NCBI RefSeq assembly: GCF_001898175.1
Contig: NZ_MKTH01000026.1
Span: 1 to 57,094 of the forward strand
Direction: 5' to 3'
DNA length: 57,094 nt
DNA from: Cellulomonas sp. 73-92
GTDB lineage: Bacteria; Actinomycetota; Actinomycetes; Actinomycetales; Cellulomonadaceae
Shown here: positions 42,013-51,900 of the stretch, piece after piece
How positions within the stretch are numbered: the first letter of the stretch is position 1
How the letters are laid out: each line of letters begins with the position of its first letter
Position numbers and translations under genes: made by a program
The notes under the pieces: model-generated
What the model saw: the letters and a program-made list of their open reading frames with translations, nothing else
Databases searched by the model: none
What the model was told of the DNA's origin: nothing

Positions 42013-42414
42013 TCAGGCCTCCGCGACCCGGCGCCGTGCCGGGCCCAACGCGGGCGCCGGCAGCGGCGGCGTCCGGGTCGCCGGGGCCGACTGCTCCACC
42101 GGGCCCGCCTCGAGCCGCGCCGCCGTGACGACGACCTGCTCCACGAGCCGGCTCACGTGCTCGGACGCCAGCCGGTAGAAGATCCGGGTGCCGTCGCGCC
42201 GGCTGTCCACGACGCCGGACTCCCGCAGCCGCGCCAGGTGCTGGGAGACCGCCGCCACCTGGGCGCCGAGCCTCTCGGCCAGCCGCGAAACCGGCTGCTC
42301 GCCGTCCGCCAGCAACCAGACCAGCCGCAGCCGAGTCGGGTCCGCCAACGCCCGCAACAGGACCAGGGACGGCTCGAAGCCCGACGCCGAGACGTCCGCT
42401 ACTTGCGCTTGCAC
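42013..42414 (-). CDS. ArsR-family metal-type repressor
   Basis: A 133-residue ArsR/SmtB repressor. The winged helix is clear: LVLLRALADPTRLRLVWLLADGEQPVSRLAERLGAQVAAVSQHLARLRESGVVDSRRDGTRIFYRL, in parts. The ELCVCDL metal-site motif is absent. In helix 5 an EH pair (ASEHVSRLV) remains, but the later His pair of Ni/Co/Zn sensors is missing, so the ligand is unclear. The GTG start at 42414 lies inside a TTGCG-N6-CGCAA dyad, implying a leaderless autorepressed transcript. The same dyad lies upstream of the neighbouring ABC operon. In-frame upstream sequence was rejected as low-complexity. Confidence 0.85.
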   Translation of the reverse strand: MQAQVADVSASGFEPSLVLLRALADPTRLRLVWLLADGEQPVSRLAERLGAQVAAVSQHLARLRESGVVDSRRDGTRIFYRLASEHVSRLVEQVVVTAARLEAGPVEQSAPATRTPPLPAPALGPARRRVAEA

Positions 42415-42418
42415 GCAA
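42403..42418 (-). promoter_or_regulatory. TTGCG-N6-CGCAA operator overlapping the ArsR start
   Basis: The dyad contains the GTG start codon of the repressor gene. It matches the arms and spacing of the copy at 38605-38620. Confidence 0.65.
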
Positions 42419-43066
42419 CAAAGCCTACCGTGCTCGCCGTCGCAGCAAGAAGACGGGCGGCACCGGGCAGCTGGCACGCCCTGGAGGCGAGGCCTCGCAG
42501 CTCGGGATGTTTGCGCCTGATGGGACCACGATGTCCTCGCTTGACCTCTTGGCGATACCGGCGGTCGCCGGGCTGATCGCCGCCGGCACGCTCGCACTGC
42601 GTGCCGGAGATCCCCACCGGCGCCGAACACCTCTTCCCTGGGCCTTTCCCCACCCTCGCGTTCGTCACTGGTGTCGACACCATCGCCCTCATCATCGCGG
42701 CAGCGATCCGCCACGACCCCGTCACGGCACCGCTACTGTTCCACACCGCTGTGTTGCTGACCTACGCCGTCCACCGACGCCTGCGATCTCTCGTCCACCT
42801 GCGCAAGTAGGACGCGTACCACCGGCATTCCCACCCGGGTCGACACCGCGCCACCATTCGGACGACCACATCCAGGAGGGGTGCTCCCGGGCGCCGCGGT
42901 GGGCGGCACCTCCGGCTTCGCGGCACCCTGGAACACGGCTTTGGCAGCACCTGACGCGGTGCGTAGGTCGACCGCGGAGCGGCGAGCTGTCGGCGTGGGC
43001 GAGGGACTGTGTTGATGACAGTCCGGCCGGCGCGCTCCGCCCGCAACCGACCTTCTAGTAGTGGCG
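42415..43066. other. Mostly empty stretch between arsR and nrdF
   Basis: Apart from a possible decayed membrane-protein remnant (see 42531-42810), nothing convincing was seen in about 650 bases. Confidence 0.45.
42531..42810 (+). pseudogene. Possible frameshifted small membrane protein
   Basis: Two frames together give a plausible short membrane protein. An ATG at 42531 starts SSLDLLAIPAVAGLIAAGTLALR. About 60 bases later another frame carries FVTGVDTIALIIAAAIRHDP and LLFHTAVLLTYAVHRRL, up to a stop at 42810. No family was recognised and the join is speculative. Confidence 0.25.
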
Positions 43067-44657
<1,591 letters not shown>

Positions 44658-44721
44658 GAGCAGTCCCTCCTATCGTCCGGCGGACCGTCCACACAGGATG
44701 TCGCGGTCAAGTCACCGCCCG

Positions 44722-44739
44722 ACTACTAGATCTAGTAGT
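44722..44739 (-). promoter_or_regulatory. 18-base perfect palindrome upstream of nrdI
   Basis: ACTACTAGATCTAGTAGT is symmetrical throughout and lies about 65 nt before the nrdI start. It resembles a single NrdR-type box in size and in its AT-leaning core, but no clear second box was seen. It could also be the site of another regulator. Confidence 0.6.
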
Positions 44740-45053
44740 ACCGCGCGAGAGCGACCGCAGTATGCAGACACGCCACAGAGAGTTCGGCTAACCGAACTTT
44801 CGCTTTGGACGTCCCCCGTCGAGGGCCTGGGCGAAGAGCCAGAGTGACGCTGTCGCCCCGCGCCATGTCGTTCTCAGTCAGGCTTGTCATGGCGGGCCTG
44901 GTCGAGCCGTGGCGGGCGGGCGCGAGGCTCGCCGCCCGCGGCGGCGCGAGCGGGGTGCGCGTCGGCCGTAGCGCTCGTCGCGCTCGTGCTGGCGGTCGGC
45001 GCCGGAGCGGCCAGCATCGCGCTGCACGGGGCATCCCCGGTGACCGAGGACTT
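44740..45053. other. Non-coding or decayed stretch
   Basis: No intact gene was seen. A short plus-strand frame (44884-45090) encodes a signal-like VALVALVLAVGAGAASIALHG and then VTEDFYAAP. This recalls the N-terminus of a secreted lipase, but it breaks off at the aldo-keto reductase remnant. Confidence 0.3.
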
Positions 45054-45290
<237 letters not shown>

Positions 45291-45681
45291 TCAGGCATGG
45301 TCGGCCGGGACGATCTGGATGGTGACGTCGCGCACGGCGGTGCCGACGATGCCCGCGACGATCGAGGGGTAGCGGGCGTACTTCTCCCCGTAGGCGGCGT
45401 CGATCACGTCCTGAGGCCCCGCCGCCGCATGGACGAAGACGACGTCGCGCTCGAGGCCACCGGCACGGATCCGCCCGGTTCCGCGTGCCAGGGCGCGCCG
45501 GTACCAGCCGTTGTCGGCGCGCGTACGCCGAGCGTGCGTAGAGACCGCCCTCGGCCACGACCGCCCAGATGGTGACCTCGGGGCTCAGCGTGCCATCCGT
45601 CCGGCGGGAGGCGATGGCCAGCTCCTCGGCCCGGCCGATCCGGTCGAGCTCGTCCTGGGTCCACGTACGCGTACTCGTCAC
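45291..45681 (-). pseudogene. Frameshifted DUF2255 gene
   Basis: Two frames together encode a DUF2255 protein of about 130 residues. The first gives WTQDELDRIGRAEELAIASRR...GGLYARSAY. The second continues RADNGWYRRALARGTGRIRAGG and runs to VTIQIVPADHA and a TGA at 45291. The frame is lost near 45525, where two bases seem to be missing after SAY. The GTG start overlaps the previous stop (GTGA). Confidence 0.65.
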
Positions 45682-45790
45682 GGCCGCACCATGACCTTCA
45701 GCGCCGTGCGGTCGTTCATCGCCGCGTACCCGGCCGGGGTCGCCTCCAGGCCGACCTCGCGGTCGAAGACCCTGCCGGGCCGGACCGTGA
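45678..45790 (-). pseudogene. C-terminal remnant of a zinc-type alcohol dehydrogenase
   Basis: About 36 codons match the end of a medium-chain dehydrogenase (GRVFDREVGLEATPAGYAAMNDRTALKVMVRP, in parts). Nothing upstream in any frame supplies the rest of the enzyme. Its stop overlaps the DUF2255 start. Confidence 0.6.
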
Positions 45791-45841
45791 CATCGGGCAC
45801 CCTCTCGACCGCGCGGATCGACGTAGGTTCACGTCCATGAG

Positions 45842-46300
45842 TCACGTCGACGACGTGCGCGAGTTTCTCTTCAGCCGCTGCGCTCGCCTGCCCCCCGAGC
45901 AGGCCGGCCTGAGGTCGAACAGGTACTCCTGCTCGACCTTGTCGAATTGAAGCGTGCGGGCGAGTGATTCCAGGACGGAGTCGAAGGCGCCGGACAGGCT
46001 GCCCCGTTCCATGCGCCCGTAGTAGTCGACGCCGACCCCGGCGAGCAGGGCGACCTCCTCGCGACGCAGACCGCTCACGCGCCGGCGGCCGCCGTACGCA
46101 GGCAGGGGTCGAGGTAGACGAAGCGGGCACCGTTGGCCGGGTGCGGCTGGTGGTCGAGCATCGGGGCGTGCAGAGCACGGGCCATCTGGTTGGTGGCCAG
46201 GAAGTCGTGCCGGTTGTTGCGCACCCAGGCGGGCGCATCCGTGATCGCGTCCAGCACCTGCTGGACCACCCGGCCGCAGCCTCGGTGAAGCGGCTGCGGC
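45842..46300 (-). pseudogene. Rearranged remnant of an MmyB-type HTH regulator
   Basis: One frame carries the HTH part (RRRVSGLRREEVALLAGVGVDYYGRMERG, then VLESLARTLQFDKVEQEYLFDL). Another, lying upstream, carries the ligand-binding part (VQQVLDAITDAPAWVRNNRHDFLATNQMARALHAP, FVYLDP). In intact regulators the HTH comes first; here the order is reversed, so a rearrangement as well as a frameshift occurred. Confidence 0.6.
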
Positions 46301-46355
46301 GCGGCGGCCCGGGGTCGAAGACCGTCTCACTTCCGATTCCCGCGGCTCTTGCAGA

Positions 46356-47264
46356 TCAACCCGCGCCTTTGGCAAACGTTCTCGGACTGACACCGTACCG
46401 GCCGCGGAAGGCTCGACTTGCCGAAGGGCGGCTGTCCCAACCGACGGCTTGGCTTGCCTCGGCCACCGAAGTCTGAGTGGTGGCTAGGATTTGAGCCATT
46501 GTCTCGACTCGTACCAGTCGTAGGTAGGCGGCCGGGCTAACACCAAGCTCATTGTGGAACAGGCGGCGCAGTTGCGACTCCGACAGGCCCACGGCGGTAG
46601 CCAACTCGTGGACCGTCCAGTGGTGAGCCAATCGGGCGCGCAGTAGGTCAATTGCAGCAATCACCTCCCGGCGCGCCATTCTAGTGGTACCGGCTTCCGC
46701 ACTGGCGCCGTGCGGGGGACCAGCAACGACCTGCAGCACTTCGGCAACGCGTGCCGCGATGGCGAACTCGTTGCCCCGACACCGGTGGAACTGTGCCAGC
46801 CATCTCAGCGTCGGGACCAGTTCGAGCATCCGGTGCTCCCCAATGCCGATCACTCCCGGACGATGATCGCCGCGAAGGGCGTCCCGCAGCATGTGGGTTA
46901 GCGGATGAGCAAACGGCATCCACGTCAGCTGAGCGCTTAAGAACTCCTTGAGCACATGCATCGTCACGGCCTGAACTGGCTCGCCGGGAGTGAGCCACAC
47001 TTCTGTCTCTCCCGGAATTGTGACGACATCTCCAGCGCGAAGGTCAATCTCAGCTGTGGTGAGCCGTATGCGTGTCCACCCGGAGGTGATGAAGGCCACG
47101 ACGACGTCTGCGGTCTCGACCGGCCCCATAGCCGACGTGAGGTGGCTCTCGCGTATGGTGATCGGTGCGACCCCGAGGAGGCTTCGCGTCCTAATTGTGC
47201 CGTCGTGGTGGTGATCTGCCGAGTGCGATGCGGGGCTGGCTTGGGAGAGCGGCGAGTGCGTCAA
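46356..47264 (-). CDS. AraC-family regulator
   Basis: A 302-residue regulator with an N-terminal cupin-like sensor domain (VVVAFITSGWTRIRLTTAEIDLRAGDVVTIPG) and a C-terminal double HTH. The first HTH is VHELATAVGLSESQLRRLFHNELGVSPAAYLRLVRV; the second is VAEASQAVGWDSRPSASRAFRGRYGVSPR. It is intact, unlike its left neighbours, which it may once have controlled. The C-terminus ends close to the decayed genes. Confidence 0.83.
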   Translation of the reverse strand: MTHSPLSQASPASHSADHHHDGTIRTRSLLGVAPITIRESHLTSAMGPVETADVVVAFITSGWTRIRLTTAEIDLRAGDVVTIPGETEVWLTPGEPVQAVTMHVLKEFLSAQLTWMPFAHPLTHMLRDALRGDHRPGVIGIGEHRMLELVPTLRWLAQFHRCRGNEFAIAARVAEVLQVVAGPPHGASAEAGTTRMARREVIAAIDLLRARLAHHWTVHELATAVGLSESQLRRLFHNELGVSPAAYLRLVRVETMAQILATTQTSVAEASQAVGWDSRPSASRAFRGRYGVSPRTFAKGAG

Positions 47265-47285
47265 GGTGCCGTGCCCAAGGCGCCG

Positions 47286-47924
47286 CTACTTGGTGCCCAA
47301 GAGCTTGGCCATGAGGTCGATCTCGGCGGTCTGGTCGATGATGATCTTGTGGGCGAGTGCCGTGGCTGCGGCGTTCTGGCCGGCATCGACTTCGGCTTCG
47401 GCCATGTCTACGGCGCCCTGGTGATGGACGGTCATCAGCTGCAGGAAGAGACGGTCGAAGTCCGCCCCGGAGGCGCTCTGCAACTGGGTCATGGACTGGT
47501 CGCTGGCCATGCCGCCCGCGCCGGACTCGCTCATCGCGCCGTGGTCCATGCCGGGCATCGCGCCGCCGGTGGGCAGGGGGGAGGCGTCCCACTCGGTCAG
47601 CCAGCCGGTCATGGTGTCGATCTCGGGTTGCTGGGCCGCCTCGATGTTCGCGGCGAGCTCGCGCACGTCCGAGCTGGCGGCGCGGTCGGCCGCCAGCCGG
47701 GCCATGTCGAGGGCGCCTTGGTGGTGCACGATCATCATCTGAGCGAACTGCACGTCGGCCTGGTTGGCTGCGCCGACCGTGGCGGCCGGGCTGGGAGCCT
47801 GCTCGGTGGAGGTCGCCGTCGGGCCAGGGGCCGCAGGCTCGGAGCCGGTGGCGGAGCAGCCGGCCAGGGCGAGCCCGGCAGCCAGGAGCGAGGCGGTCAG
47901 GGCGGCGGTGTGTCGGTTGCGCAA
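47286..47924 (-). CDS. DUF305 lipoprotein
   Basis: A 212-residue lipoprotein. The signal peptide ends at a lipobox (GLALAGC), and the mature part holds two DUF305 half-repeats, each with an M-x3-HHQGA(L/V)DMA box (QMMIVHHQGALDMA; QLMTVHHQGAVDMA). DUF305 proteins are extracytoplasmic four-helix ferritin-like proteins common in copper and metal-stress clusters. The central linker is Met/His-rich (GAMPGMDHGAM), which suits copper binding. The TTG start at 47924 has GAGGAG in front and gives a canonical signal peptide. Lgt, needed to lipidate it, is encoded next door. Confidence 0.85.
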   Translation of the reverse strand: MRNRHTAALTASLLAAGLALAGCSATGSEPAAPGPTATSTEQAPSPAATVGAANQADVQFAQMMIVHHQGALDMARLAADRAASSDVRELAANIEAAQQPEIDTMTGWLTEWDASPLPTGGAMPGMDHGAMSESGAGGMASDQSMTQLQSASGADFDRLFLQLMTVHHQGAVDMAEAEVDAGQNAAATALAHKIIIDQTAEIDLMAKLLGTK

Positions 47925-48016
47925 CAGGATCTCCTCGGGGTTGATCTGGCGCCCCACGTTCCGGGACGTTGGTCCCACCTTCCGGGGTGGTCGATTGCGG
48001 TCCGACTGAGATGTGG

Positions 48017-48811
48017 TCAAGCCTCAGTGAAGGTCGATGCCGTCGGCGCGTGTCCTGGCGATGTGGTGGGTTTGTCGTGGCGGGCGTACAGGCGGCCGTG
48101 CGCGATGATCGCCGTGCCGGCGAGGATGCTGGCCAGCGCCCACAGTTGCGGCTGGGTCAGCCCGAACAGTGCGGGGGTGTTGATCCGCAGGAACTCCACG
48201 AGGAACCGGGAAAGACCAGACAGGATCAGGTAGGCCCCGAGCATCTCCAATGGTGGGCGGGTGCGTCGCTGCAGCCCCCACAGGATGGCGGCGATGAGCA
48301 TGGCGGCGAACACCTCGTACAGCGGGGTGGGGTGCACCCGCACGTCGGTGGCGACCATGCCGTTGGGGAACGCCTGGCCCCAGGGCAGGGTGGTGGGCTT
48401 TCCGTAGGTGCCGTCGCCGGACAGCCAGCAGCCGATGCGTCCGACGCCGTAGGCCAGGGTCAGGGGGATGGCGGCGGCGTCGATGACGAAGGCGGCGGGT
48501 AGCTGGCGGCGGCGGATGATGATCAGGAACGTGGCGATGCCGCCGATCAGTCCGCCGTACCAGGTGAAGCCAGACCCGCCGAGGTGGTGCAGGCTGATCT
48601 CGTCGGTGTGCTCGAGCAGGAAGTAGATCTTGGCGCCGACGAAGCCCCAGATCGTCGCCCACATCACCAGGGAGTAGGCGTCGTCCGTCTTCAGCCCGCG
48701 CCGCTGGAAGGCGCGGCCGAGGAGCCATGCGGCGAGCAGTGCGGCGGCGGCCTTGCTGACGCCGTAGGACTGGACGTCGAAGCCGAAGATGGAGAACAGG
48801 ACCGGTCGCAT
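48017..48811 (-). CDS. lgt: Prolipoprotein diacylglyceryl transferase
   Basis: A 264-residue Lgt with seven predicted membrane helices and the family signature near the middle (GRIGCWLSGDGTYG, with the conserved Arg and Asn-region). A YGGLIGG loop and a HPTPLYE box are also typical. It transfers diacylglycerol to lipobox Cys residues. A second lgt next to a lipoprotein gene in an accessory island suggests dedicated processing of the DUF305 lipoprotein. It is intact. Confidence 0.87.
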   Translation of the reverse strand: MRPVLFSIFGFDVQSYGVSKAAAALLAAWLLGRAFQRRGLKTDDAYSLVMWATIWGFVGAKIYFLLEHTDEISLHHLGGSGFTWYGGLIGGIATFLIIIRRRQLPAAFVIDAAAIPLTLAYGVGRIGCWLSGDGTYGKPTTLPWGQAFPNGMVATDVRVHPTPLYEVFAAMLIAAILWGLQRRTRPPLEMLGAYLILSGLSRFLVEFLRINTPALFGLTQPQLWALASILAGTAIIAHGRLYARHDKPTTSPGHAPTASTFTEA

Positions 48812-48847
48812 GTGGTGGTTCCTCTCCGGCGGCCGGCCCGGTGTGGG

Positions 48848-49003
48848 TCAGGCCGCCTGGGTGGGGGGCTCAGGGCTGTGGTGGGCGGGCTGCGCGGTGT
48901 CGTCGTGGACGGCGACCAGCACCGCTGGGGTGCCGTGCTGGCAGGTGCACTCGCCGGTGCAGGTGTGGTCGGACTGCTCTTCGTGGCGGCAGCATCCGGG
49001 CAT
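48848..49003 (-). CDS. Cys/His-rich small putative metal-binding peptide
   Basis: A 51-residue peptide with an N-terminal cluster of six Cys and several His (PGCCRHEEQSDHTCTGECTC and following QHG). The spacing could bind copper or zinc in a metallothionein-like manner. The tail is Pro/Ala-rich. A GGAGG element seven bases before the ATG and its place between lgt and the redoxin gene support it as real. The family was not recognised. Confidence 0.55.
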   Translation of the reverse strand: MPGCCRHEEQSDHTCTGECTCQHGTPAVLVAVHDDTAQPAHHSPEPPTQAA

Positions 49004-49035
49004 GACGGTTCCTCCAAAGGTCGGGTGGTGGTGGG

Positions 49036-49668
49036 CTACTGGCCGAGCTTGCCCTTGACGAGGTTGAGCAGGTCCTTGGGGTCGATCCACATCGAGGGGT
49101 AGTCGGCCTTCCAGATCTGGTTGCCGTCAGCGTCGATGAGGACGAAGCCGTGGCCCGGTAGGCCGGCGTGCATGCCAGTGCCCAGGACGTCATACTCCTT
49201 GGACACGGTGCCGTCGTCGAGCAGGTAGGCGGCCTTGCCGCCGAGACGTTGCCGGTCGGCGTTGATCTGCTCGGCGGTGTTCATCACGATCGGCAGCTCG
49301 GTGATGCCCGCGGCGGCGAACCCGGGTTCGGCTTCGATCTTGGCCTGTTGCACGATGCAGGCGTCGCAGCCGGCGCCTTCGGAGAAGTAGAGCAGAACGG
49401 GACCGCCGCGCAGGGCGGACAGGGTGTGGCTGGCGCCGTCGGAGTCGGTGAGCGTGAAGTCCGGGGCGATCCGGCTGGCAGTGTCCTGTGTCGGACGAGA
49501 GCTCAGCAGGGCGTAGGTGACTAGTCCGGCGACAACCAGGAGGGCAACGGCCCAGATGCCGCCGACGAGCAGGCGACGGCGACGGTTGACTGCGCCCTGC
49601 TTGGCCTGCACCTGGTGGAGGATCTCCTGGCGCTCCTTGGCGCGTTTGGTGGCCGATCCGGAGGTCAT
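49036..49668 (-). CDS. Membrane-anchored thioredoxin-fold redoxin
   Basis: A 210-residue protein with a membrane anchor (LLVGGIWAVALLVVAGLVTYALL, residues 33-55) and an extracytoplasmic AhpC/TSA-like thioredoxin fold (APDFTLTDSDGASHTLSALRGGPVLLYFSEGAGCDACIVQQ, in parts). The active CxxC is CDAC. It would receive electrons from the CcdA-like protein encoded just upstream. The ATG overlaps the CcdA stop (ATGA). Confidence 0.83.
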   Translation of the reverse strand: MTSGSATKRAKERQEILHQVQAKQGAVNRRRRLLVGGIWAVALLVVAGLVTYALLSSRPTQDTASRIAPDFTLTDSDGASHTLSALRGGPVLLYFSEGAGCDACIVQQAKIEAEPGFAAAGITELPIVMNTAEQINADRQRLGGKAAYLLDDGTVSKEYDVLGTGMHAGLPGHGFVLIDADGNQIWKADYPSMWIDPKDLLNLVKGKLGQ

Positions 49669-50705
49669 GACTGGTTCCTCGATGCGGGGGCGGGTGATGT
49701 GTGGCAGGACGGAGTGTCGGCGCCGTCCTGGAGGGAGGGGTGACCCTCGACGGGCGCGAGCTCGTCAGAGGTGGTGCCCGCGGGGCCGTCGCCAGAGGGG
49801 GCGCCGGCGCCGACCCCGCGGCGTCTTCCGGTCAGAGTGGCCGCGACCAGCGCGCCGACCACGAGGAACAGCAGGAGGGCCTGCAGCACCTCGGGCACTG
49901 GTGAGGCCCAGTCCTGGATGCGCAGGAAGGCGGTGGTCAGTCGGTCGGAGATCCAGGTCTGGGCGGCCGACCCCCGCGACATGTCCTTCTGGTTGGCCAA
50001 CGCGATGACCGCGATGCCCATGGCGGCGAATCCGACTGCAACCACGAGGTTGACGGTGTTGGTCACCAGGACCCGGCCGGCCAGACGCAGGCGCACCAGC
50101 CTGGCGCGCCAGAACCGGCGCTCGTTGAGCTTGGCCTTGTCCCAGACCAGGGCCATCACGAACAGCGGGAACACCATGCCGAACACGTAGGCCAGGCCGA
50201 GCACGACCCCGCCGGCCGGGGAGGCCGACAACGCGGACAAGGTCATGACGCCGATCAGCACCGGGGCGCAGCAGGAGGAGGCGATCCCGGAGAACACGCC
50301 GAGGGCGAAGAAGCTCGCCGTGTCCGCGCGAGACGTGTCCGGTGCTCGGACGAAGGACGGCAGCGACCACATCCGACCCGAGACCGCGAGGATCGCCAGC
50401 GCGATCATCAGGGCGCCACCGGAGTAGTACAGCGGGGCGTGGTAGCGGGCGATCGCCCCGGACAGCACGCTGGCTCCGAGTGTCAACGGCACGAGCACCA
50501 GGGCCAGGCCGGCGGCGAAGACAAACGTCAGCGGCAGCAGCCGCCAGCGTCGGTTCTTCACCGCCGCCGCCAGGTAGCTGGGTGCGAGGAAGACGATGCA
50601 GCAGGGCGCGAACAGCGCCACACCGCCGGCGAGGAACGCGGCCACGACACTGCCGGTAGTCAGCAGGTCGCCGCCGACCGGAGCGGCGAGCAGCTCAGCG
50701 ACCAT
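49665..50705 (-). CDS. CcdA/DsbD-type thiol electron transporter
   Basis: A 346-residue membrane protein of the CcdA family with six to eight helices. The two redox Cys sites are visible as GVALFAPCCIVFLAPSY near residue 35 and GIASSCCAPVLIGV near residue 145. The long C-terminal tail (about 60 residues) is charged and disordered. It passes electrons from cytoplasmic thioredoxin to exported thiol proteins such as the neighbouring redoxin. The start overlaps the upstream glutaredoxin-like gene by 11 bases. Confidence 0.83.
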   Translation of the reverse strand: MVAELLAAPVGGDLLTTGSVVAAFLAGGVALFAPCCIVFLAPSYLAAAVKNRRWRLLPLTFVFAAGLALVLVPLTLGASVLSGAIARYHAPLYYSGGALMIALAILAVSGRMWSLPSFVRAPDTSRADTASFFALGVFSGIASSCCAPVLIGVMTLSALSASPAGGVVLGLAYVFGMVFPLFVMALVWDKAKLNERRFWRARLVRLRLAGRVLVTNTVNLVVAVGFAAMGIAVIALANQKDMSRGSAAQTWISDRLTTAFLRIQDWASPVPEVLQALLLFLVVGALVAATLTGRRRGVGAGAPSGDGPAGTTSDELAPVEGHPSLQDGADTPSCHTSPAPASRNQS

Positions 50706-51003
50706 CGGGGCCTACCGCCGTGAGCCGCGCGCCGCGGTCCGTCAGCAGCTTGATCAGCTTCTTGCGCGGCAGTCGCCCGGCGCTGAAGTAGGCCCCATCG
50801 ACCAGCACGAGCGGGTTGAGAGCGGGTCGGTGGGCTGCGATGAGCCGCAGGCCCTCGGGCGTCTCCGCCGGCACACGGTCGACCTCGAACGCGAACGACG
50901 AGGCGAGCTCGGTCAGTGCCTCGTCCGCGTCCTCGCAGAAGTGGCATGCCGGGGCCGGCACCAGCGTGATCCGGACCGTGCCCGGGGAGGTTGAACTCAC
51001 CAT
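50695..51003 (-). CDS. Glutaredoxin/thioredoxin-like protein
   Basis: A 102-residue thioredoxin-fold protein with a CHFC active site (VPAPACHFCEDADEAL) near residue 20 and a following Pro strand (NPLVLVDGAYF). It is cytoplasmic and could reduce the CcdA-like protein or a metal-binding partner. It is the first gene of the operon running to lgt and the DUF305 gene, divergent from the two-component system, with a TGAAG direct repeat in between. Confidence 0.78.
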   Translation of the reverse strand: MVSSTSPGTVRITLVPAPACHFCEDADEALTELASSFAFEVDRVPAETPEGLRLIAAHRPALNPLVLVDGAYFSAGRLPRKKLIKLLTDRGARLTAVGPDGR

Positions 51004-51100
51004 GTCTCCGATCTGCCTGGGCGCGGACCTGGCAGACGTGACAGACCGGCACCACGATCGATCGTCGGGCCACAGCCCTGCGCTGCCGGTGTCGTTTCCA

Positions 51101-51116
51101 TCAAGGTTCGATGAAG
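51101..51116 (-). promoter_or_regulatory. Direct repeat resembling a CopR box (regulator promoter)
   Basis: On the plus strand it reads TCAAG-N6-TGAAG, an 11-base-period direct repeat with one base changed in the first half. It lies between the divergent glutaredoxin-like operon and the response regulator gene, and the half-sites match the copies at 53329-53344 and 55420-55435. Confidence 0.5.
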
Positions 51117-51177
51117 TCGCGGCTCACCGGGCCCGCGGTGATGCCATTTGGTGGGGGCCGGTGCTCACACTGGCGAC

Positions 51178-51900
51178 ATGGACGCCCCGACATCCCCCCT
51201 TCGACGGGCGCTCGTCGTTGATGACGAGCAGCCCCTGGCGCGGCTGATCGCCGGCTACCTGGAGCGTGAGGGCTTCGAGGTCGCCCTGGCGTTCGACGGC
51301 CCCAGCGCGGTGGCGCTGGCCCGCGAGCACGACCCGGAGGTGATCGTGCTCGACCTGGGCCTGCCCGGCCTAGACGGTGTGGAGGTGTGCCGGCAGGTGC
51401 GCACGTTCTCCGACGCCTATGTCGTCATGCTGACCGCCCGCAGCGAGGAGGTCGACACCCTCATCGGGTTGTCGGTCGGCGCGGACGACTACATGACCAA
51501 GCCGTTTCGGCCGCGTGAGCTCGTCGCCCGCATCAACGCCCTGCTGCGCCGACCCCGACGGGCCGTTGCGGAGCCGCCCGCGGTGGTCGACGCGCCCGCG
51601 ATGTCGTTCGGAGAGCTCCGGATTGACCCGGTCGGTCGGGAGGTCTTCCTCGGCGACGATCTGGTTCCGTTGACCCGCACCGAGTTCGACTTGTTGGCGA
51701 CCTTGGCGGCCAACCCGCAGCGGGCGTTCAGCCGCCGCGCCCTGATCGCCGCGGTGTGGGGCGATGAGTGGGTGGGTGACGAGCACCTGGTCGACGTGCA
51801 CCTGCTGCACGTGCGCCGCAAGCTGGCCGACACCACGACCGAGCAGCGTTTCATCCGCACGGTGCGTGGGGTGGGCTACCGGATGGGTGCCGGCGGATGA
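51178..51900 (+). CDS. OmpR-family response regulator (CopR-like)
   Basis: A 240-residue regulator. The receiver has VVDDEQP, the phospho-acceptor Asp in VIVLDLGLPGLDG and Lys in YMTKPFRP. The winged-helix domain (FGELRIDPVGREVFLGDDLVPLTRTEFDLLATLA) ends with RTVRGVGYRM. The ATG at 51178 was chosen at the start of the conserved part. It overlaps the sensor kinase start (ATGA). The TGAAG-N6-TGAAG repeats at three nearby promoters suggest that it is a copper-type CopR (inference). Confidence 0.87.
   Translation: MDAPTSPLRRALVVDDEQPLARLIAGYLEREGFEVALAFDGPSAVALAREHDPEVIVLDLGLPGLDGVEVCRQVRTFSDAYVVMLTARSEEVDTLIGLSVGADDYMTKPFRPRELVARINALLRRPRRAVAEPPAVVDAPAMSFGELRIDPVGREVFLGDDLVPLTRTEFDLLATLAANPQRAFSRRALIAAVWGDEWVGDEHLVDVHLLHVRRKLADTTTEQRFIRTVRGVGYRMGAGG

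Noticed and set aside
51393..51403. CAGGTGCG inside the response regulator gene (another near 55715)
   Set aside because: These copies lie within coding sequence away from any start and are expected by chance in such GC-rich DNA, so they were not counted with the motif series.
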